From assembly GCA_937895465.1 (NCBI GenBank), contig CALAYY010000096.1:1-6353 (forward strand): a DNA stretch of 6,353 nucleotides. Direction: 5' to 3'. Under the pieces are notes generated by a model. The model saw only the letters and a list, made by a program, of their open reading frames with translations, made no database searches and was not told where the DNA came from. The stretch comes from an uncultured Clostridia bacterium. Lineage in GTDB: Bacteria; Bacillota; Clostridia; Christensenellales; DUVY01. Positions 1 through 4,449 of the stretch are shown here, piece by piece. Position 1 is the stretch's first letter. The number at the start of each line of letters is the position of its first letter. Position numbers and translations under genes: made by a program.

Positions 1-37
1 AAACCCCTCCGAGCGTTTGGATGCAGTGTTAGAAATT

Positions 38-589
38 ATGAAAAGCGAAAAACAAAAGATGATAAGCGGTGAATTATATAATGCGGCTGATAAAGACCTG
101 ACCAAAGACCGTATTCGAGCCAAAGAGCTGTTGTTTGAATATAACAGCACTTCTCCAAAAGACTTAGATAAAAGAAAAGAAATTATGAATAATTTAATAA
201 ACGCTAAGGGCAGTTTTTATATAGAATTTCCTTTTTATTGCGATTATGGCTACAACATAGAAATAGGCGATAATTTTTATGCCAATCACGGCTGTGTGTT
301 TTTGGATGTCAACAAGGTTAAGATAGGGGATAATGTATTATTTGCGCCTTATGTTCAAGTTTATTCTGCAACACATCCCATAGAAGCCGATGTTAGAGCA
401 ACAGGACTGGAGCTTGGACTTCCCATAACAATAGGTAATAATGTCTGGATAGGCGGCGGTGCTATTATTTGTCCTGGTGTTAATATCGGAAACAATGTAA
501 CAATAGGAGCAGGAAGCGTGGTTACCAAAGATATTCCTGATAATGTTGTAGCAGCAGGCAATCCATGCAAAATTATTAGACATCTTTAA
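38..589 (+). CDS. maa: Maltose O-acetyltransferase-like sugar acetyltransferase (hexapeptide/LbH family)
   Basis: Transfers acetyl from acetyl-CoA to a hydroxyl of a sugar such as maltose, glucose or a galactoside; expected to be a cytosolic homotrimer. From the ATG at 38 the protein has 183 residues, the same length as E. coli Maa, and its N-terminus (MKSEKQKMISGELY) matches the usual Maa cap helix. The cap region spans roughly residues 1-60, and the left-handed beta-helix built of hexapeptide repeats (IGDN, IGNNVWIGG, IGNNVTIGAG) covers about 70-175. His113 in ATHP corresponds to the catalytic His of LacA/Maa, and Asn83 in YANHG is the second conserved active-site residue. The family ending NPxKII is present. 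No Shine-Dalgarno precedes the ATG. A TTG at 17 in the same frame would add seven residues, and the frame stays open to the left edge, so the true start is uncertain. The exact sugar substrate cannot be read from sequence. Confidence 0.9.
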   Translation: MKSEKQKMISGELYNAADKDLTKDRIRAKELLFEYNSTSPKDLDKRKEIMNNLINAKGSFYIEFPFYCDYGYNIEIGDNFYANHGCVFLDVNKVKIGDNVLFAPYVQVYSATHPIEADVRATGLELGLPITIGNNVWIGGGAIICPGVNIGNNVTIGAGSVVTKDIPDNVVAAGNPCKIIRHL

Positions 590-595
590 AAATTT

Positions 596-624
596 TTGCA
601 CATAAATATTCATAATGCTATAAT
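596..624 (+). promoter_or_regulatory. Extended -10 promoter for the formimidoyltransferase gene
   Basis: The -35 box TTGCAC (596-601) is separated by 17 bp from a perfect -10 box TATAAT (619-624), which is preceded by TG at 616-617 (TGCTATAAT). Counting from the -10 box, transcription should start near A631, only about 3 nt before the ATG at 634. The -35 box begins 7 bases after the stop codon of the acetyltransferase gene, and no terminator lies between the two, so readthrough from upstream is also possible. Confidence 0.8.
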
Positions 625-633
625 AAAAATAAT

Positions 634-1524
634 ATGGAAAAGATTATAGAATGTGTTCCCAACTTTAGCACATCAGACCCAAAAGTTTTGGATTTATTAA
701 AAGCATGCTTTAAAAAGCATGGTGTATTAATCGGTTATGAATGTGATATAGACCATAACCGTGCTGTGATTACTTGTGCTGGTAACCCCAAAAAAGTAAT
801 AAAAGCCGTCTTGCAGGCGGTAGGGGTTGCTGTTCAAAATATTGACCTAAACACTCATACAGGCGCTCATCCCAGAATGGGAGCAGTTGATGTTATACCT
901 TTTATCCCTGTAAAAAACATGACTATGCAAGAAGCAGTTGAGGTTTCAAAAATAGTAGGAAGTAAAATTTCTAAAAAATTTGATGTGCCTGTGTTTTTAT
1001 ACGCTCATTCTGCCTCTAAAGCCAATAGAGTGCAGTTATCCGATGTAAGACGGGGCGGTTTTGAAGGTTTAGTTCAAAAAATGAAAGACCCTGATTGGCA
1101 GCCTGATTTTGGCAATAACACCCCACACAAAACAGCAGGAGCAACAGTATGCGGAGCAAGGGATTTTTTATTAGCGTATAATATTAATCTCAATACATCT
1201 GATGTAAATATTGCAAAAAAAATCGCTTCTTCTATAAGAGAATCTAATGGGGGATTAAAGGGTGTAAAAGCTCTTGGACTTATGTTAAAAAGCACAGACA
1301 CAGCACAGGTTTCTATGAATATAACTGATTGTAACTCCATATCTCTTTTTGAAGTCTTTTCAACGGTAAAGCAATTAGCTCATAATCTGGATACATCAAT
1401 AAAAAACAGCGAGCTTATAGGATATGCACCTATGCACATAATTGCAAAAAGTATGAAACAAGCTGTTGTTTTTGATGAATTTGACAAAAACAGAGTTTTA
1501 GAATATACACTTTGGAATAAATAA
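634..1524 (+). CDS. ftcD: Glutamate formimidoyltransferase (stand-alone formiminotransferase domain)
   Basis: The family moves a formimino group from N-formimino-L-glutamate to tetrahydrofolate (EC 2.1.2.5), the last folate-dependent step of one histidine degradation route, in the cytosol. The 296 residues match a bacterial stand-alone enzyme; the cyclodeaminase half found in animal FTCD is absent. Conserved blocks are ECVPNFS (residues 6-12), the catalytic loop GAHPRMGAVDVIPFIPV (77-93) with His79 equivalent to the essential His82 of porcine FTCD, and, in the C-terminal subdomain, RESNGGLKGVKALGLML followed by AQVSMNITD. An in-frame TAA at 613-615 and no other start codon before 634 fix the ATG; ECVPNFS sits at the normal distance from it. 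There is no Shine-Dalgarno, in keeping with a leaderless mRNA. No hutH, hutU, hutI or cyclodeaminase gene is nearby, so a glycine-formimino role (EC 2.1.2.4, purine fermentation) cannot be excluded. Confidence 0.92.
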   Translation: MEKIIECVPNFSTSDPKVLDLLKACFKKHGVLIGYECDIDHNRAVITCAGNPKKVIKAVLQAVGVAVQNIDLNTHTGAHPRMGAVDVIPFIPVKNMTMQEAVEVSKIVGSKISKKFDVPVFLYAHSASKANRVQLSDVRRGGFEGLVQKMKDPDWQPDFGNNTPHKTAGATVCGARDFLLAYNINLNTSDVNIAKKIASSIRESNGGLKGVKALGLMLKSTDTAQVSMNITDCNSISLFEVFSTVKQLAHNLDTSIKNSELIGYAPMHIIAKSMKQAVVFDEFDKNRVLEYTLWNK

Positions 1525-1599
1525 TTTAGGATAATCAAAATATCTTTCTTATTTTTAATCATTTTATCAGTTACTATTAATTAATTTTTAATATAGGAC

Positions 1600-1617
1600 T
1601 GATATAATTAATATAAT
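1600..1617 (+). promoter_or_regulatory. Extended -10 promoter with tandem -10 boxes
   Basis: TGATATAAT (1600-1608) is an extended -10 element. A second TATAAT follows at 1612-1617, the two forming a near-perfect 9-bp tandem repeat. No good -35 box is found at 16-18 bp, which is typical for TGn-dependent promoters. Use of the first box would place the start near 1615 and leave a 22-nt leader with an intact Shine-Dalgarno. Use of the second would start near 1624, inside the Shine-Dalgarno, so the first is more likely. Confidence 0.6.
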
Positions 1618-1622
1618 AAAGC

Positions 1623-1630
1623 GGAGGGAG
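1623..1630 (+). promoter_or_regulatory. Strong Shine-Dalgarno site for the 3-TM protein
   Basis: GGAGGGAG lies 6 nt before the ATG at 1637, with a run of six T between them. It is the strongest ribosome binding site in the window and firmly supports this start for a protein that has no recognisable family. Confidence 0.85.
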
Positions 1631-1636
1631 TTTTTT

Positions 1637-1969
1637 ATGTTCAGAAAAACAATAGGCAAGCCCTTGGAAAAGGTGCTTGATGTAGTAGGCGAAGTATTGG
1701 CATTTTTGGTTATTTTACTTTTGGCATTTTCTTTTATTAATGCTGCATTTGGAATAACTGATAATCCTACAGTTTTAAAAATTATAGCTTTTACCCAAAC
1801 ATACGCTGTTATTGGTGTAGTGGCAATAGTAGGACTTGAATTTGTCATAGACAAGGGTTTGATTCTTACTATTATATATCTTGCGCTGGTGGCGGTAGTG
1901 GTAATATTCTCTTTCTTGCCCGATGTTCAGGCACAGATAATGAATCAGCTTATAAAATTAAAAGTATAA
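1637..1969 (+). CDS. Small integral membrane protein, three predicted TM helices, unknown function
   Basis: I do not recognise a family. The 110-residue protein has a short basic amphipathic N-terminus (FRKTIGKPLEKV) followed by three hydrophobic segments at about 18-40, 47-69 and 75-94, and a short C-terminal tail ending KLKV. There is no signal-peptidase or lipobox site. The positive-inside rule suggests the N-terminus is cytosolic; Lys73 lies in the short link between segments 2 and 3. No conserved catalytic or metal-binding motif is evident. That it is a real gene is well supported: an extended -10 promoter and strong Shine-Dalgarno stand just upstream and an intrinsic terminator begins about 10 bases after the stop, so it appears to be transcribed alone. 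Overlapping reverse-strand frames look like shadows. Function is unknown. Confidence 0.85.
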   Translation: MFRKTIGKPLEKVLDVVGEVLAFLVILLLAFSFINAAFGITDNPTVLKIIAFTQTYAVIGVVAIVGLEFVIDKGLILTIIYLALVAVVVIFSFLPDVQAQIMNQLIKLKV

Positions 1970-1978
1970 TACTTTGTG

Positions 1979-2010
1979 AAAAAGAGCAGGTTAAAATACC
2001 TGCTCTTTTT
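1979..2010 (+). terminator. Intrinsic (rho-independent) terminator
   Basis: AAAGAGCAGGT (1981-1991) pairs perfectly with ACCTGCTCTTT (1998-2008) around a 6-nt loop; flanking A/T pairs at 1979-1980 and 2009-2010 extend the stem to 13 bp. The T run at 2006-2010 gives a terminator for the 3-TM gene. The matching A run on the 5' side means it could also work on the opposite strand, although no gene reads towards it from the right. Confidence 0.9.
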
Positions 2011-2218
2011 ATGTGTACCTTTACATATCAAGATTTGAGCATATAACTGATTTTTACAAAGTTTAAGTAGAATTATATGTTTATATGCATATATGCACAC
2101 ATATTACATGCAGGGCAGAGGACAGAGTTATTTTGGTGTTTAACAAGACAGTGCTGTTTAGTCTTGATAATATTTTCAATCCATTAATTTAGCGTTTTGC
2201 AGGGTTTATCTCAAATCA
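2011..2218. other. Intergenic stretch without a convincing gene
   Basis: This lies between the terminator and the promoter of the five-gene operon. Two overlapping perfect 12-bp palindromes, TATATGCATATA (2082-2093) and TGCATATATGCA (2086-2097), stand out, followed by another ATGCA copy at 2108-2112. CAAGAC (2144-2149) and GTCTTG (2161-2166) could form a 6-bp stem with an 11-nt loop, but no T run follows. A 35-codon frame (2085-2192) lacks a Shine-Dalgarno and is not called as a gene. No tRNA or known riboswitch fold was recognised by eye. Confidence 0.5.
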
Positions 2219-2247
2219 TTGTAAAATAGGCTGATGAGTGATATAAT
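2219..2247 (+). promoter_or_regulatory. Extended -10 promoter for the five-gene operon
   Basis: The -35 box TTGTAA (2219-2224) is 17 bp from a perfect TATAAT (2242-2247), preceded by TG at 2239-2240 (TGATATAAT). The predicted start near 2254 gives a leader of about 26 nt before the GTG at 2280. It is the only good promoter seen ahead of the genes from 2280 to the right edge. Confidence 0.75.
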
Positions 2248-2270
2248 AATTCCAATATTTTGAAAAGCAT

Positions 2271-2275
2271 GAGGA
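2271..2275 (+). promoter_or_regulatory. Shine-Dalgarno deciding the GTG start at 2280
   Basis: GAGGA ends 4 nt before the GTG codon at 2280. No ATG in that frame lies near it, so this site supports a GTG start. It overlaps a 7-codon frame (ATG 2269 to TAG 2292), which is probably chance. Confidence 0.6.
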
Positions 2276-2279
2276 AATT

Positions 2280-2801
2280 GTGGCGGCGATAGAACTATAC
2301 AGCAAAGAAGAATTTTTAGAAGTAAAAAAGCTGCGTAAAAGATATATTTTATTGATAATATTCAGTTTTTTGATTGTAGCGGCAATTGATGCTGTTATTG
2401 TTGTTTTTAGGCATAGTCTTGGATTGGGCTTAGCAAAATTTCTAAATATTGCTTTAACTGCCGTTTATTTCTGCGGCTTATGGTTTTTCTTTTCTATAAA
2501 GTTCAGACTTACCCGCAAATATTACAAGTTATTAAAAAACATTTTTACAGGACTTAGAGAAAACTACACAGGAAAATTTCTATATTTTGATGATACCAAA
2601 ACAATAAAAGACGGTGTGGAATTTTATGTTATGATGCTTGAAGAAAAGATGCTCAAAAGGCAAGATATGCCCGAAAGACGGGTATTAATCAGAAAGGATC
2701 TTGAACATCCGCCGTTTTGTGAAGGGGATATTATCAGTTATCAATCCCATGCAAGTATATTAATAAACTACAAAATAGTAAAAAAAGCCGAGGTAAAATA
2801 A
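2280..2801 (+). CDS. Membrane protein with two TM helices and a C-terminal cytosolic domain, unknown function
   Basis: I do not recognise a family. The 173 residues start with a GTG. A charged N-terminus with a basic cluster (KKLRKR, 16-21) precedes TM1 (about 22-43), a short loop with RHS, and TM2 (about 52-73), followed by another basic stretch (KFRLTRKYYK, 74-83). The positive-inside rule therefore places both ends in the cytosol with a tiny outer loop. The remaining 90-100 residues form a soluble domain with alternating hydrophobic strands and a late GDIISYQSHASILINYKIV segment, suggesting a small beta-rich fold; this is only an impression. It is the first gene of the operon and its TAA shares one base with the ATG of the ACT-domain gene (TAATG), so the two are probably translated in a coupled way. 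A role anchoring or sensing for the downstream ACT/UPF0210 pair is possible but unproven. Confidence 0.85.
   Translation: MAAIELYSKEEFLEVKKLRKRYILLIIFSFLIVAAIDAVIVVFRHSLGLGLAKFLNIALTAVYFCGLWFFFSIKFRLTRKYYKLLKNIFTGLRENYTGKFLYFDDTKTIKDGVEFYVMMLEEKMLKRQDMPERRVLIRKDLEHPPFCEGDIISYQSHASILINYKIVKKAEVK
2790..2794 (+). promoter_or_regulatory. Shine-Dalgarno for the ACT-domain gene, inside the preceding gene
   Basis: GAGGT lies 6 nt before the ATG at 2801, within the last codons of the membrane protein gene. With the TAATG junction it supports both this start and translational coupling. Confidence 0.7.
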
Positions 2802-3070
2802 TGCGAGCAGTAGTTACGGTTATAGGAAAAGACAAGGTAGGAATAATTGCCAAAGTCAGCAACTATCTTACAGATGTAAGTGCCAATATAGAAGACATAA
2901 GCCAAACAGTTTTGCAGGATTATTTTGTTATGATAATGTTAGTTGATATAACAAAATGCAAAAAGAAGATTGCAGAAGTGCAAAAGGACTTTGATTTGAT
3001 GGGTTCGGAGATCGGAGTTAACGCCCGTATTCAACACGAAGACATTTTTAATTCAATGCATAAGATTTAG
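2801..3070 (+). CDS. ACT-domain protein, UPF0237 family
   Basis: A single ACT domain fills the whole 89 residues. ACT domains bind amino acids or other small ligands and act as regulatory modules. The first strand RAVVTVIG leads into the family signature GKDKVGIIAKVSNYL (9-23), then NIEDISQTVLQDYFVMIMLVDI (29-50) and a final helix and strand ending DIFNSMHKI. Length and motifs fit the UPF0237 family, whose members include a Streptococcus pneumoniae protein of known structure and which is related to the ACT repeats of GcvR. The gene lies directly upstream of the UPF0210 gene, an arrangement conserved across many Bacillota, so it is probably a partner or regulator of that protein. No catalytic residues are expected. 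The bound ligand is not known. Confidence 0.93.
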   Translation: MRAVVTVIGKDKVGIIAKVSNYLTDVSANIEDISQTVLQDYFVMIMLVDITKCKKKIAEVQKDFDLMGSEIGVNARIQHEDIFNSMHKI

Positions 3071-3074
3071 GGTG
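3069..3074 (+). promoter_or_regulatory. Shine-Dalgarno overlapping the upstream stop codon
   Basis: AGGGTG, able to pair with the CACC part of the anti-Shine-Dalgarno, begins inside the TAG stop (3068-3070) of the ACT gene and lies 5 nt before the ATG at 3080. Ribosomes ending on the ACT gene would be placed directly on it. Confidence 0.55.
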
Positions 3075-3079
3075 TTTAG

Positions 3080-4432
3080 ATGATTAATAATAACGAGATA
3101 TTGGAAACAATACAAATGATAGAAAGTCAGCACTTGGATGTTCGCACAATCACTATGGCGATATCCTTGTTTGACTGTATAGGCGAAACACCTAAGAGTA
3201 CATCACAAAAAGTATATGACAAGATATGCAAGCTTGCCTGTAATCTAGTTAAGACAGGCGAAAGCATTTCAAGTGATTACGGTATTCCTATTGTAAACAA
3301 GCGTATATCGGTTACTCCCATAAGCTTTATAGGTGCTAATACTTTGGGTTATGTAGAAATAGCCCAAGCACTTGACCGTGCTGCTAATGTTACAGGCGTG
3401 GACTTTTTGGGCGGATATACTGCTTTGGTGCATAAGGGCATGACTTCTCAGGAACGATATTTTATAGAAACCATTCCTGAAGCACTGTCAACAACACAAA
3501 AGGTATGCAGTTCTGTCAACGTTGCAAGTACCAAGTCCGGTATCAACATGGATGCGGTCAAAATGATGGGCAAAATTATTAAAGATACCGCAAAGCTAAC
3601 TGCAGACCGTGACAGCATAGGCTGTGCCAAATTGGTTGTTTTTGCCAATTCGGTAGAAGATAATCCTTTTATGGCAGGCGCATTCAACGGAATAGGCGAA
3701 GGAGATGCCGTTATCAATGTAGGCGTAAGCGGACCTGGGGTTGTAAAAGTAGCATTAGAAAAGGTAAGAGGCAGCAATCTTACAGAGGTTGCTGAAACTA
3801 TAAAGAAAACAGCATTTAAGATAACGCGTGTAGGACAGCTTGTGGCTAAGGAAGCAGCCAAAAGGCTTAATGCCGAATTTGGTATAGTTGACTTATCACT
3901 TGCACCCACTCCTGTAGCAGGAGACAGCGTTGCTCAGATTTTGGAAGAAATGGGCTTAGAAAGTGTAGGTGCGCACGGAACTACTGCATGTCTTGCCATA
4001 CTTAATGACGCAGTCAAAAAAGGCGGCATAATGGCAAGCAGTCATACAGGCGGATTAAGCGGTGCTTTTATTCCTGTAAGCGAAGATGCAGGCATGATAG
4101 CCGCTGTAGAAAAAGGTGCATTAAATATAGAAAAGCTAGAAGCAATGACTTGTGTATGCAGTGTAGGGCTTGACATGATAGCAATCCCTGGAGATGTGGA
4201 CGAAAAGATAATATCAGCCATAATTGCAGACGAATGTGCAATAGGTGTGATTAACAACAAGACAACAGCGGTAAGACTTATTCCGGTAGAAGGAAAAACA
4301 ATAGGTCAAAGAGCAGAATTTGGCGGTCTTTTAGGCGGCGCACCTATTATGGCGGTTAACAAGTTTAGACCGGACAGTTTTATTGACCGAGGCGGCAGAG
4401 TACCTGCGCCCGTTCATTCTAATAAAAACTAA
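3080..4432 (+). CDS. UPF0210 / DUF711 ('PFL family') protein
   Basis: The 450 residues have the usual full length for this family, named for fold similarity to pyruvate formate-lyase-like proteins; its reaction is unknown. Family blocks are visible throughout: an N-terminal segment IRTITMAISLFDC-like (VRTITMAISLFDCIGE, 21-36), GVSGPGVV (215-222), SVGAHGTTACLAILNDAVKKGG (from 295), CVCSVGLDMIAIPGDVDE (from Cys358, with Cys360 two residues on), AVRLIPVEGKTIG, FGGLLGGAPIM and the C-terminal RGGRVPAPVHS (437-447). There is no C-terminal glycyl-radical motif; the only RVG (250-252) is in mid-protein, and no activating enzyme gene is nearby. The protein has no signal peptide or TM helix and should be cytosolic. 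It follows the ACT gene by 9 nt, and the two are taken to function together. A ligand-responsive enzyme of amino acid or central metabolism is a guess, not a reading. Confidence 0.93.
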   Translation: MINNNEILETIQMIESQHLDVRTITMAISLFDCIGETPKSTSQKVYDKICKLACNLVKTGESISSDYGIPIVNKRISVTPISFIGANTLGYVEIAQALDRAANVTGVDFLGGYTALVHKGMTSQERYFIETIPEALSTTQKVCSSVNVASTKSGINMDAVKMMGKIIKDTAKLTADRDSIGCAKLVVFANSVEDNPFMAGAFNGIGEGDAVINVGVSGPGVVKVALEKVRGSNLTEVAETIKKTAFKITRVGQLVAKEAAKRLNAEFGIVDLSLAPTPVAGDSVAQILEEMGLESVGAHGTTACLAILNDAVKKGGIMASSHTGGLSGAFIPVSEDAGMIAAVEKGALNIEKLEAMTCVCSVGLDMIAIPGDVDEKIISAIIADECAIGVINNKTTAVRLIPVEGKTIGQRAEFGGLLGGAPIMAVNKFRPDSFIDRGGRVPAPVHSNKN

Positions 4433-4434
4433 AT

Positions 4435-4442
4435 AAGGATGG
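4435..4442 (+). promoter_or_regulatory. Shine-Dalgarno for oligoendopeptidase F
   Basis: AAGGATGG lies in the 17-nt gap between the UPF0210 stop and the ATG at 4450; AAGGA ends about 10 nt before the start, a little long but acceptable. No promoter is visible in this gap, which supports co-transcription with the upstream genes. Confidence 0.55.
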
Positions 4443-4449
4443 TTATAAA

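Noticed and set aside
338..613. Reverse-strand frames within the acetyltransferase gene
   Set aside because: They are opposite a clear hexapeptide-repeat enzyme and are explained by its repeated codons.
1525..1600. Terminator after the formimidoyltransferase gene
   Set aside because: The stretch is T-rich but only weak, imperfect A/T pairings can be drawn; no GC-containing stem is present.
1588..1854. 88-codon open frame on the - strand over the 3-TM gene
   Set aside because: The + strand frame has a promoter, a strong Shine-Dalgarno and a terminator. The reverse frame has a low-complexity Thr/Ser/Asn-rich shadow composition.
2053..2081. Possible promoter TTTACA, 17 bp, TATGTT
   Set aside because: The -10 match is poor (4 of 6), there is no TG extension, and no gene or clear RNA follows.
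2144..2166. CAAGAC/GTCTTG stem as a terminator or riboswitch element
   Set aside because: The stem is only 6 bp with an 11-nt loop and no T run, and it lies upstream of the operon promoter, so it cannot be part of that mRNA leader.
2085..2192. 35-codon + strand frame (ATG at 2085) in the intergenic stretch, reading MHICTHITCRAEDRVILVF and on to NPLI
   Set aside because: No Shine-Dalgarno and no good promoter precedes it, and its start lies within the palindromes. A frame of this length is plausible by chance; conservation in relatives would be needed to call it.
2269..2292. Seven-codon upstream reading frame overlapping the GTG start at 2280
   Set aside because: Its ATG has no ribosome site of its own and overlaps the Shine-Dalgarno of the real gene; it is too short to distinguish from chance.
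3821..3838. RVG in the UPF0210 protein as a glycyl-radical motif
   Set aside because: It is at residues 250-252, far from the C-terminus, and lacks the surrounding glycyl-radical consensus.
3448..3909. 153-codon open frame on the - strand
   Set aside because: It lies entirely inside the well-supported UPF0210 gene. Its Ser/Thr/Leu/Pro-rich composition is typical of the shadow of a real gene, and no promoter or ribosome site serves it.
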